From Candidatus Levilactobacillus faecigallinarum (GTDB taxonomy: Bacteria > Bacillota > Bacilli > Lactobacillales > Lactobacillaceae), in contig DXGJ01000046.1 of the NCBI GenBank assembly GCA_019113985.1, positions 1 through 44,992 on the forward strand: a stretch of 44,992 nucleotides of DNA. Reading direction: 5' to 3'. Below, piece after piece: positions 1 through 6,562 of this stretch. Each line of letters starts with the position of its first letter. Position 1 is the first letter of the stretch. Position numbers and translations under genes: made by a program. The notes under the pieces were generated by a model, which did not search any database, was not told the DNA's origin, and saw only the letters and a program-made list of their open reading frames with translations.

Positions 1-200
1 AAAACCAGCACCAATAAGGCCACGATGAACGAAAACCACCTTCCCCGTAAGTATACCGGGAAAGGTGGTTTGTTTCATGCAATGGTTACGAGGATTGAGC
101 GAAGCGAAAACCTCAGAGAGTTTTTTGTGGAATGGTTTAGCCCCAAGACGGGGAAATCAGTCACCCTTTGAGGGCCTTCCCATGTGAAATGGCGGGGAAC
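1..200 (+). other. Candidate structured RNA or untranslated leader
   Basis: This region has no convincing ORF but holds a run of potential stem-loops. A long hairpin pairs about 29-47 with 57-73 (arms around AACCACCTT and AAGGTGGTT). Smaller stems follow: GAGG/CCTC (90-93 with 111-114), CCCC/GGGG (141-153), CCCTTTGAGGG (164-174) and CCAT/ATGG (180-192). I compared it by eye with tmRNA, SRP RNA, RNase P RNA, T-box, FMN, cobalamin, THF and M-box consensus features and could not match any. The first hairpin might instead terminate a gene upstream of the window, though its T-run is interrupted. It could act as a leader of the following membrane-protein gene. Confidence 0.3.
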
Positions 201-254
201 TGTGCTATTCTCGAAGGTGAGGTAAAGTTTCGTAAGTAGAAGGGGGCGGACAGC

Positions 255-1304
255 GTGGGTTATTCAATTCCCGCGGTTTGGTACTGGATTTGGGCGGTAC
301 CCGTTTTTTTTGGACTTGTTTTTAGTTGGCGTTATCACCGCGATAAGGTGCGGTTAAGCAACGGTTTGTGGTTTTCAGCCACGTTTTATTCGTTAATGCT
401 GGCGTTGGGGCTGAGTATCTTGGGGACCAACAATCGGCCGTTGATTGTCGTGAGTCTGATATTGTTTGTGGGCGTATTGATGCTGATTGGTCTGGCGTAC
501 CTGCTGCAGGCCTTCCTGTTGCTCTGGAACGCGTGGATTGTCTGGCGCCGCGAGGCCCATACGATTGCCAACATGTTGACCCTGTTTCTGGGAGTGGCGA
601 TTTTGTTGCTCCCCTGGGTCAACCAGCTCGCCGGTCAGGTACTCCCACAAAGGGTTGACGAATTTTTCGTCTTACTGATTGATTTGAGTGTCTTTTACGT
701 GGCCTTTTGGTTTTACAACTACTTGACCATGCTGGTGATTTATCAGTTTAACCGGCCCCGTTGGAATCAGGACTACATCATTGTCTTGGGCGCGGGCCTG
801 CTAAACGGTGACCAGGTCTCGCCGCTGTTAAAGCAACGGATTCACCGGGGGATGGCCTTTTACCACCGGCAGATGGAAAAGACCGGACATCCAGCGAAGG
901 TGATTTTCTCCGGTGGGCAGGGGCCCGATGAGACCACGTCCGAGGGCCAAGCGATGTTGGATTATGCGCTATCGGAGGGGCTACCGGTTAGTGCTGGTAT
1001 AGCGGAGACCAAGTCGAAGACCACCCGGGAGAATCTACAATTTAGTCGGCAACTGATGACGGCCGATGGGGCGGTCGATCCGCACGTGATTTTTGTGTCA
1101 AATAACTACCACACGCTGCGGGCGGGGATGATTGCCAAGCAGGTGGGGGTCAAGGCCGACGGGATTGGGTCCCGGACGTCGGGGTTCTTCCTACCAAACG
1201 CTGTGATTCGAGAATACATTGCCATCTTCGTGAAGAACAAAAAGTGGCACCTGGTCGCCTTGGGCGGCATCATTTTGTTGAGTATCTTACTGGTTATCAA
1301 CTAA
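255..1304 (+). CDS. YdcF/SanA-like (DUF218) membrane protein
   Basis: This is a 349-residue protein with about five hydrophobic segments in the first 165 residues, a soluble DUF218 domain (about 172-310) and a final hydrophobic segment (about 328-347). Family motifs are visible: IIVLGAGLL, the glycine-rich FSGGQGPDE, and VSNNYHTLRAG. DUF218 proteins such as SanA and ElyC are linked to envelope integrity and polysaccharide or peptidoglycan metabolism, but the biochemical function is unclear. The start is a GTG behind a purine-rich AGAAGGGGG. It is monocistronic, closed by a terminator. The family call is secure; the role is inferred. Confidence 0.85.
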   Translation: MGYSIPAVWYWIWAVPVFFGLVFSWRYHRDKVRLSNGLWFSATFYSLMLALGLSILGTNNRPLIVVSLILFVGVLMLIGLAYLLQAFLLLWNAWIVWRREAHTIANMLTLFLGVAILLLPWVNQLAGQVLPQRVDEFFVLLIDLSVFYVAFWFYNYLTMLVIYQFNRPRWNQDYIIVLGAGLLNGDQVSPLLKQRIHRGMAFYHRQMEKTGHPAKVIFSGGQGPDETTSEGQAMLDYALSEGLPVSAGIAETKSKTTRENLQFSRQLMTADGAVDPHVIFVSNNYHTLRAGMIAKQVGVKADGIGSRTSGFFLPNAVIREYIAIFVKNKKWHLVALGGIILLSILLVIN

Positions 1305-1341
1305 AAAAAGTCGTTGCGGGTGCGGGCCCGGAACGGCTTTT
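1305..1341 (+). terminator. Terminator after the YdcF-like gene
   Basis: An inverted repeat with arms AAAAAGTCGTTGCGGG and CCCGGAACGGCTTTTT directly follows the stop codon and ends in a T-run. Confidence 0.7.
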
Positions 1342-1421
1342 TGGAACGATAGCAAGAATAGTGTTTGTAATATATTGATTTAGTGAAACGTTGATGAACG
1401 AATAGATAAGTAGAAAAAGAA

Positions 1422-1454
1422 AAAACAGGAATCCATCTAAGGATTCCTGTTTTG
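1422..1454 (-). terminator. Terminator of tRNA-Ser
   Basis: A near-perfect stem (AAAACAGGAATCC with GGATTCCTGTTTT, six-base loop) lies 23 bases beyond the tRNA 3' end. It is followed on the minus strand by a T-rich run. Confidence 0.85.
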
Positions 1455-1476
1455 ACTCTGTTTATAAATTTAGTAA

Positions 1477-1563
1477 GGAGAGTACAGGATTTGAACCTGC
1501 GCGCCGGTATTAGCCGGTTCGACGGATTTCGAGTCCGTTGCATTACCACTCTGCCAACTCTCC
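1477..1563 (-). tRNA. tRNA-Ser (anticodon CGA)
   Basis: This 87-base class II tRNA has a GGAGAGT/ACTCTCC acceptor stem and an anticodon stem-loop of ACGGA, loop CTCGAAA, TCCGT. That gives anticodon CGA, reading UCG serine codons. A long variable arm (AACCGGC/GCCGGCG region) and a GGTTCAAATCC T-loop are visible. The CCA end is not encoded. A second partial copy of its 3' half lies at 3954-4005. Confidence 0.95.
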
Positions 1564-1580
1564 AAGTGATTACTTAATCT

Positions 1581-1608
1581 ATTCTACCAATATTAGTGAT
1601 AATTGCAA
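1581..1608 (-). promoter_or_regulatory. Promoter of tRNA-Ser
   Basis: On the minus strand, TTGCAA is separated by 16 bases from TAGAAT, about 18 bases before the tRNA 5' end. This position suits a short-leader stable RNA promoter. Confidence 0.55.
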
Positions 1609-1621
1609 GTCAGAATTAGAA

Positions 1622-2020
1622 TTAAATATGGCCCTGTGATAATGCCTGTTGGTCAAAAGGTTCAATCCATTGCGGATGAGCTTCCCATAGAGAAATCGGA
1701 ATCATATAAGGAATATCCAGTTTCGCTGCATACAACCATTTATCCTGTTTAGCCGCCGTTTCAATCTCCCAGTTGACCCATTCTGATTGCCACGTGTCCC
1801 GGCTAATAATTACTAGGAACTGCTGAACCTGTTTGATTTCTTGTCGAAACTTACGACGCTGTTCCATGGCTTGCCAGCCAGTAAAGCTGGTTTTCGTGCG
1901 TTGCTGGTGGAATTTGACCGTGGGGAAGTCCCAGTTTTCGTCCGCCCATTCTTGAAGTTGGTGCTGAAACGACTGGGCTAACGGATCATTTGCTTGATAA
2001 CTAATCAATAAGGTACTCAT
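1622..2020 (-). CDS. TIR-like (DUF1863/ThsB-type) domain protein, orphan
   Basis: The product is about 132 residues and almost entirely one TIR-like domain. It opens with a beta strand (TLLISYQAND), has a basic helix ahead of a central hydrophobic strand (FLVIISRDT), and then SEWVNWEIETA. The S-x-WV-x-WEIE pattern is typical of the MTH538/DUF1863 TIR-like group that includes Thoeris ThsB. The glutamates of WEIE (about 85 and 87) are where the catalytic or active-site acid sits in related TIRs. I chose the ATG at 2020 because AGGAGG lies 9 bases ahead; the in-frame ATG at 2029 directly abuts that site. No ThsA-like sensor or other effector is adjacent. A signalling or defence role is inference. 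It is co-oriented with the downstream tRNA. Confidence 0.75.
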   Translation of the reverse strand: MSTLLISYQANDPLAQSFQHQLQEWADENWDFPTVKFHQQRTKTSFTGWQAMEQRRKFRQEIKQVQQFLVIISRDTWQSEWVNWEIETAAKQDKWLYAAKLDIPYMIPISLWEAHPQWIEPFDQQALSQGHI

Positions 2021-2210
2021 TTTCAGCATCCTCCTTTATTATTCGTTGGACACATTATAACCAGTAGATAAGACAGTTCGATTACAAACACATTTATTTC
2101 TAATTAATAATATACGTCCGGACTACTTTTACATCTGAATAGGTAATAACATTATTGATTGAAGAAAGGTGCCAGACAATAGGGACAAAGAACGTTAAAA
2201 GGCAAAAAGT

Positions 2211-2246
2211 TTGAAGCGATTTCGCGGGTAGGTTACAATTAACCTA
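2211..2246 (+). promoter_or_regulatory. Promoter with operator-like dyad ahead of the aldo/keto reductase
   Basis: TTGAAG (2211-2216) is separated by 17 bases from TACAAT (2234-2239). A perfect dyad TAGGTTA-CAAT-TAACCTA (2229-2246) covers the -10 element, where a bound repressor would block RNA polymerase. The regulator is unknown. Confidence 0.55.
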
Positions 2247-2289
2247 TTATTGAATTTATCAACAAACTAAAGAATTGTGAGGTCATGAC

Positions 2290-3096
2290 ATGCAAACACA
2301 GCAATTAAGCAATGGTGTCGAAATTCCGGTACTTGGTTTTGGAACTTATCTGATTAAGAATGAGGACGTTCCGGCTGCGCTCAAGACGGCATTGGATACG
2401 GGATACCGGCACTTGGACTGTGCCCACATCTACGGAAACGAAGTCGCTGTCGGGACCGCCATCAAGGCTTCCGGCATCGACCGCAAGGACCTGTTTATCA
2501 CGTCTAAGGTCTGGAACGCCGACCAGGGTTACGACAGCACCTTAGCCGCCTACGCTCAGACGTTGAAGGACCTGCAGCTGGATTATCTGGACCTGTACCT
2601 GATTCATTGGCCAAACGAAAAGAACTTTGACCTGACGCTGGATACCTGGCGGGCGCTCGAAACGCTCTACACGGAAGGTAAGGTCAAGGCCATCGGGGTT
2701 TCCAACTTCTCCGAGGACCAATTGAACCAAGTTTTTGCCATGGCCAAGGTTAAGCCAATGGTCAATCAGATTGAACGCCACCCCTACAAGGTTCAAGCCG
2801 AGTTGGGCAAGTTCGACCAGGATAACGGTATCGTGAACGAAGGGTACTCGCCACTCGGCCACGGTCACATGATCTTAAGCGACCCGGTCATCACCAAGAT
2901 TGCTCAGGACCATGGTAAGACCCCAGCCCAAGTTGTTCTGCGTTGGCAGATTGACACCGGTTACGTGGTCTTCCCGAAGTCTTCCAAGGTTGCCCGAGTT
3001 CAAGAGAACTTCGACATCTTCGACTTCGAGTTGACGCCGGATGAGATTCAGGCCATTGATGCCCTGGATCAAGATAAGCACTTAAACTACGACTAA
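2290..3096 (+). CDS. Aldo/keto reductase (2,5-didehydrogluconate reductase-like)
   Basis: This 268-residue cytosolic NAD(P)H-dependent oxidoreductase is full length for the AKR family. The catalytic tetrad can be placed: Asp in YRHLDCAHIYG, Tyr in the same segment (IYGNE), Lys in FITSKVWN and His in LIHWP. The C-terminal cofactor motif is present as FPKSSKVARVQEN. Family members reduce aldehydes, ketones and dicarbonyls such as methylglyoxal; the physiological substrate cannot be read from the sequence. It is a single-gene unit with its own promoter/dyad and terminator. Codon use is biased like that of well-expressed genes here. Confidence 0.9.
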   Translation: MQTQQLSNGVEIPVLGFGTYLIKNEDVPAALKTALDTGYRHLDCAHIYGNEVAVGTAIKASGIDRKDLFITSKVWNADQGYDSTLAAYAQTLKDLQLDYLDLYLIHWPNEKNFDLTLDTWRALETLYTEGKVKAIGVSNFSEDQLNQVFAMAKVKPMVNQIERHPYKVQAELGKFDQDNGIVNEGYSPLGHGHMILSDPVITKIAQDHGKTPAQVVLRWQIDTGYVVFPKSSKVARVQENFDIFDFELTPDEIQAIDALDQDKHLNYD

Positions 3097-3111
3097 TCGT
3101 CACGAAACAGT

Positions 3112-3153
3112 AAAGGACCACCACCCCGTGTTGAATGGGTGGTGGTCCTTTTA
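3112..3153 (+). terminator. Terminator after the aldo/keto reductase
   Basis: AAGGACCACCACCC pairs with GGGTGGTGGTCCTT, followed by a short T-run. Confidence 0.8.
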
Positions 3154-3163
3154 TGCCAGTAGG

Positions 3164-3724
3164 CTACATGGTGCCACTGTACTTCCAGCCGCCCTTAACG
3201 CGGTGGTAGAAGACGTTTTTATTGCCAGCCTTGTTATCGGTCATCCAGACCGTTAACTTGCTGGTTTTAGTTCCGTGGGGCAATACGGCCTTGCCGGAGT
3301 AAGGCGTGGTTGGTGACACGATGGTGTGGCTGTCGAGCTTCTGGGAGTTGTACGGATAAACGGTACTGTAACTCTTCCAATAAGCTTCCGTGGCGTGCTG
3401 ACCTTTGAAAATGATGTCGTACACGTTCACGTTTTTACTGTTTTTGCCGTTCTTCTTAACCTTGAGCGGGGTTAAGGCGTTCTTAATCTTGAAGGCCTTA
3501 GTCTTGGTACCGGTCGAGCTGAACTGGTAGAAGGTGTAATTCCGTTGCTGGTTGGTCAGGTAGCCGGTCCGGTACTTACTGGACGAGAAGTTAGCAACCT
3601 TGGCCGTGGTGTAGTGGGCTTTATGGACCTTATAGGTTTTCGCGGCGGCTGATTGGCTGGTGGAGAAGGCCAGTCCCAACGATAGGGCCGCAACACCGAT
3701 GGTTGCAAATTTTGTCATATGCAT
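3164..3724 (-). CDS. Small secreted protein of unknown function
   Basis: This is a 186-residue protein with a clear Sec signal peptide: short basic start, hydrophobic core (IGVAALSLGLAF) and a likely cleavage after SAAA near residue 28. The mature part is rich in Lys, Thr, Tyr and Ser, contains several aromatic/basic stretches and ends in GGWKYSGTM. It has no Cys and no LPXTG anchor, so it is probably released or bound to the wall by charge. Small exported proteins of this composition are common in lactobacilli, but I recognise no characterised domain. The start at 3724 has GGAGG ten bases upstream; an in-frame ATG at 3718 is the alternative. Confidence 0.7.
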   Translation of the reverse strand: MHMTKFATIGVAALSLGLAFSTSQSAAAKTYKVHKAHYTTAKVANFSSSKYRTGYLTNQQRNYTFYQFSSTGTKTKAFKIKNALTPLKVKKNGKNSKNVNVYDIIFKGQHATEAYWKSYSTVYPYNSQKLDSHTIVSPTTPYSGKAVLPHGTKTSKLTVWMTDNKAGNKNVFYHRVKGGWKYSGTM

Positions 3725-3953
3725 GAATCGAATTCCTCCCGTAAAATAGTGTCAGCTTTTTGTGTCTTCGGGCGTGGACAGGGTGAGGTTACCCATAGAG
3801 GGAACAGACCCCACCAAGTTTAGTTTAGCAAAGCAACCTCAAGTGAAAATTAAAGTAACGAATCACTTCTATTTAAGCATTCTTGATGCAAAAGTTAAAG
3901 ATAAAAGCATGCATCGCGATTTAGTGTCCGGCCCATTACAGACTTAATATCGA

Positions 3954-4005
3954 TAAGGAGAGTACAGGATTTGAACCTGCGCGCCGGTATTAGCCAGTTC
4001 GATGG
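3954..4005 (-). repeat. Partial copy of the tRNA-Ser 3' half (possible att remnant)
   Basis: These 52 bases match 1474-1525 at 50 positions in the same orientation, with an uninterrupted 42-base identical run. The match covers the tRNA 3' end, T-arm, variable arm and the 3' strand of the anticodon stem. It stops right at the anticodon loop; the 5' half of the tRNA is absent. Ending at the anticodon loop is typical of att cores used by tyrosine-recombinase elements, but a decayed duplicated tRNA gene would also fit. Confidence 0.8.
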
Positions 4006-4074
4006 CATTTTCCGTATTGGTTCGACTGGTGTTGGTGCCGAATCAGAAAATTTTCAAAAAGAGAGCAGCTTTCC

Positions 4075-4105
4075 TTGACTGTCACGTTACGGGACAGTTT
4101 ATGAT
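4075..4105 (+). promoter_or_regulatory. MerR-type promoter with 19-bp spacer and central dyad
   Basis: TTGACT (4075-4080) and TATGAT (4100-4105) are 19 bases apart, longer than the optimal 17. The spacer holds an inverted repeat ACTGTC-N9-GACAGT (4078-4098). This is the architecture activated by MerR-family regulators, which untwist the DNA to realign the two hexamers. The regulator encoded at 5196-6026 is the obvious candidate. Confidence 0.75.
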
Positions 4106-4151
4106 AGTCCATGAATGATTCAGCCGATACAGGAAAGGGAGATTAATCACG

Positions 4152-5102
4152 ATGAAAGCAGTTGTTGTGCACCAAGCTGGCGGTCCAGAAGTTTTGAAGA
4201 TTGAGGAGCGGCCGATTCCCGTGGCCACGGACACCCAAACGGTCATGCATATTCGGGCGTTTGCCGTGCACCGTTACGAGGTCTTAACGCGCGAGGGTGG
4301 TTCGCCGTCCGTGAAGTTTCCCCGGGTCATCGGTATCGAAGCAGTAGGGGAAGTCGAACAACCTGCGAAGACGAGTTCATTGAAGAAGGGCCAACGGGTG
4401 TTGACCATTAATGGCGGTTTTGGTCGGGAATTTGATGGGAGTGAGCAACAATACGCCCTGGTTCCCGATGAACAGCTTCATGCGGTCGATTTTGATGGGT
4501 CTTGGGCGGAATTTGCCAATTACCCCGAGACCTTCTACACGGCTTTTGGGGCCATCAAATACACGAATCTAAAGCCTGGTCAGTCACTCTTAGTCCGGGG
4601 CGGGACCACCGGGGTCGGGAACGCGGCCGTAGTCCTCGCCAAGGCCATGGGATTACAAGTGACCGCGACCTCCCGGCGGCCGGAACGGCTTCAGATGTTA
4701 AAGGATTTAGGTGCTGACGATGCCATTTTGGATACTGAAGGTCGGCTTAAGACCACTGATAATTACGATGGTATCGTTGACTTAGTGGGCTCTGAGGTGA
4801 TTGAGGATTCCTTAAGTCACTTAGCCTTTGGCGGGTACTACACCTTGGTGGGGTTACTGACCGGAAAGTGGCTGTGGAACAATTTTGATCCGTTTGAAAA
4901 CCTCTACGGCCGCCGGTACGCGACCATCTTTGACGGGGCCGTTTATGATGACTGGATTCAGGAGATGTTTGGGTTGATTAACCAACATCACCTGCAAATC
5001 CCAGTGTCCAAGGTCTTTAAGCTCGACGATATCCAGGCGGCACAGGACTACGTGATGCAACACGACCGACCAATGGGGCAGGTCATCGTCACGACGGATT
5101 AA
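4152..5102 (+). CDS. Medium-chain dehydrogenase/reductase, quinone oxidoreductase-like
   Basis: The product is 316 residues, with an N-terminal GroES-like fold (about 1-120) and a Rossmann fold with the nucleotide-binding motif VRGGTTGVGNAAV (about 148-160). It lacks the Cys/His zinc ligands of classical alcohol dehydrogenases, which places it with the NADPH:quinone reductase/zeta-crystallin branch of the MDR superfamily. It probably reduces quinones or reactive enones with NADPH in the cytosol. AAAGGGAG precedes the ATG. Its promoter is MerR-type, and a MerR-family gene lies about 90 bases downstream after a terminator, suggesting an inducible detoxification or redox-stress module. The substrate is unknown. 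Confidence 0.85.
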   Translation: MKAVVVHQAGGPEVLKIEERPIPVATDTQTVMHIRAFAVHRYEVLTREGGSPSVKFPRVIGIEAVGEVEQPAKTSSLKKGQRVLTINGGFGREFDGSEQQYALVPDEQLHAVDFDGSWAEFANYPETFYTAFGAIKYTNLKPGQSLLVRGGTTGVGNAAVVLAKAMGLQVTATSRRPERLQMLKDLGADDAILDTEGRLKTTDNYDGIVDLVGSEVIEDSLSHLAFGGYYTLVGLLTGKWLWNNFDPFENLYGRRYATIFDGAVYDDWIQEMFGLINQHHLQIPVSKVFKLDDIQAAQDYVMQHDRPMGQVIVTTD

Positions 5103-5109
5103 GGATGTG

Positions 5110-5155
5110 CTAAAAACGTCTCGGCGGCCGTCATGGTCTATCGAGACGTTTTTAG
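5110..5155 (+). terminator. Terminator after the oxidoreductase gene
   Basis: CTAAAAACGTCTCG pairs with CGAGACGTTTTTAG. Confidence 0.8.
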
Positions 5156-5195
5156 TCGTTGAAAGGACGACTCTTTGGTATTCTTAGGGAGGTAG

Positions 5196-6026
5196 GTGTA
5201 CGAAATGGGGCAGACGACGTTGTTAAAGATAAGTGAAATGGCACAATTGGCGGATACCACTCGCCGAACGTTGATTTTTTATGACGAAGCGGGGGTCTTT
5301 TGCCCGACGAAAAAGAGTGCAGCGGGCTACCGTTATTACGAATACAATCAACTGTATGATCTTCTGTTTATCCTGGGGCTACGGAAGTTAGGGATGAGTG
5401 TGGCCCAGGTCAAGGACTTTCAGGACCAGGAACCGGCCGAAGTTGACCGCCAATTGGGCGTGGTTCAGCGCGATATCGACCAGAAGATAACAGAACTGAC
5501 CCGGATTCAAACCATCGTGGCGAAGAAGGTCAACCGGCAAGCGACCGCCGACTTAGCATTGGACACGCCGACGATTCGCTGGTCTCCCCGGCGGCTCTTT
5601 TGGTGCTCCCAGGCGTCGGCCTCTTGTACGGAAGAGGAAGTGGCGGAATTGTTCGCCAGTTTTTATCAGCAGTTGGATTCACTGGCGCTGATGGACACGG
5701 GACAGTCAGGTTTCTTGACGGACTTGGCGGACGCCGAGCCGACGGGATATGCGGACGCAGCGTTTCGGGTGGTCAAGGAGGCGACCCTGGCGACAACGCA
5801 GCGGGCACTTCCCCGGGTGGAAAAACCAGCGGGGGACTTTGCGGTGATTCGGGTCGAGAATACGACTGTGGGAATCACCCGAGGACTGGCCAAGTTACAG
5901 GCCTTCTGCCACCAGCGGTCGTTGTCCTTAGCTAGCGATTTGTGGCAGATGAACCTGGGGAATGATGCTTTGAGCGAACACGGCGGGTCTCAATATGGGC
6001 AACTTGAATATCTGATCAAAAAATAA
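5196..6026 (+). CDS. MerR-family transcriptional regulator with a C-terminal ligand-binding domain
   Basis: About 276 residues. The N-terminal MerR winged helix-turn-helix is seen in LLKISEMAQLADTTRRTLIFYDEAG and AAGYRYYEYNQ. A dimerisation helix follows (about 85-120), then a C-terminal region of about 150 residues resembling GyrI-like effector-binding domains of BmrR/TipA-type regulators. Such proteins activate promoters with 19-20-bp spacers on binding a ligand; one lies ahead of the oxidoreductase gene upstream. A GTG at 5196 lies 3 bases from AGGGAGG, and the in-frame ATG at 5205 lies 12 bases away; either could be the start. The domain call is firm; ligand and targets are inferred. Confidence 0.85.
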   Translation: MYEMGQTTLLKISEMAQLADTTRRTLIFYDEAGVFCPTKKSAAGYRYYEYNQLYDLLFILGLRKLGMSVAQVKDFQDQEPAEVDRQLGVVQRDIDQKITELTRIQTIVAKKVNRQATADLALDTPTIRWSPRRLFWCSQASASCTEEEVAELFASFYQQLDSLALMDTGQSGFLTDLADAEPTGYADAAFRVVKEATLATTQRALPRVEKPAGDFAVIRVENTTVGITRGLAKLQAFCHQRSLSLASDLWQMNLGNDALSEHGGSQYGQLEYLIKK

Positions 6027-6060
6027 GACCCGCGGCAATTGGCCGGGGCCTTATTTTTTA
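6016..6060. terminator. Bidirectional terminator between convergent genes
   Basis: AAAAATAAG continues into CCCGCGGC and pairs with GCCGGGGCCTTATTTTT. The hairpin overlaps the stop codons of both flanking genes and has A/T runs on each side. Confidence 0.75.
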
Positions 6061-6245
6061 CGAATGACTAAGACGCGGTCGCGCCGCCCTAGAATCCGAA
6101 ACTTAACGTCGGGTGCGGCTTGTTTGAGCCGAGTCAGAAGGTCGTTCTCCTGGTCCGTGTCGAGCCCCTCGAGGTCGTAGTTCAAGGCGTGTGGCGGAAC
6201 CAGGGTGTCGATGCGTTGTAGCAAGACGGTGACGAGTTGGTCCAT
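6051..6245 (-). CDS. Small conserved-looking protein of unknown function
   Basis: A 64-residue, soluble, charged protein. A long amphipathic N-terminal helix (MDQLVTVLLQRIDTLV) is followed by an acidic helix (DLEGLDTDQENDLL) and a basic end (KFRILGRRDRVLVIRKK). It has no signal peptide or membrane segment. The ATG at 6245 is chosen because TTTGGAGGT lies about 7 bases upstream; a longer frame starting at 6266 would place that site inside the gene. I do not recognise a family. Confidence 0.55.
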   Translation of the reverse strand: MDQLVTVLLQRIDTLVPPHALNYDLEGLDTDQENDLLTRLKQAAPDVKFRILGRRDRVLVIRKK

Positions 6246-6562
6246 GGGAACACCTCCAAAACCCATTATGCCATAGCATAGGGGGGGCTGGCTAGCGAAA
6301 GCACGAGCTAAAACCTGTGACTATAAAAGATACATGCAAGCTGATAATGGACGTTTTCGGCGGTATATTCGGGATCCAGCCCGTCAAAAATTGCCGACTT
6401 TGTGAACGCTTACAACCTATGTTGGCTGCCGAAAGCGTTCGAGAATCAATCCCGGTTGTCCATAAGCGCCAAAGTTGCGTTGATCGCCAGTGTGTATAAA
6501 AATCATGATAAACTGAGCAAGCTTTGTAACGTTGTTAAAAAAATAAAGGAGCGTGGACACAC
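6246..6562. other. 317-bp intergenic region upstream of glpF
   Basis: No gene is seen; a 60-codon frame at 6317-6499 has no support. The region contains a perfect cre site (6401-6414), a weaker cre-like stretch near 6429-6442 and AT-rich sequence at 6494-6540 that likely holds the glpF promoter, though no clear hexamer pair could be fixed. Confidence 0.6.
6401..6414. promoter_or_regulatory. cre site (CcpA operator) upstream of glpF
   Basis: TGTGAACGCTTACA fits the consensus TGWNANCGNTNWCA at every defined position. In Bacillota, CcpA bound to HPr-Ser46-P represses glycerol uptake genes when preferred sugars are present, so carbon catabolite control of the following glpF is expected. Confidence 0.75.

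Larger units (their letters stand above)
3725..4151. other. 427-bp intergenic region with tRNA remnant and MerR-type promoter
   Basis: No credible gene is present. A 61-codon reading frame at 3762-3947 lacks a ribosome binding site and recognisable features. The region holds the leader of the exported-protein gene on the minus strand, the partial tRNA-Ser copy (3954-4005) and the regulated promoter of the oxidoreductase gene (4075-4105). Confidence 0.6.

Noticed and set aside
3762-3947. 61-codon plus-strand frame between the exported protein and the tRNA remnant
   Set aside because: There is no ribosome binding site, no recognisable motif, and it overlaps the leader of the minus-strand gene.
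1564-3953. A complete integrated element bounded by the tRNA-Ser repeats
   Set aside because: No integrase, excisionase or replication gene is present, and the order of intact and partial tRNA does not fit simple integration; only a remnant is claimed.
6429-6442. Second cre site near glpF
   Set aside because: Three defined consensus positions fail, so it is not listed as a site of its own.
6317-6499. 60-codon frame upstream of glpF
   Set aside because: It covers the cre site and promoter region and has no initiation signal or coding character.
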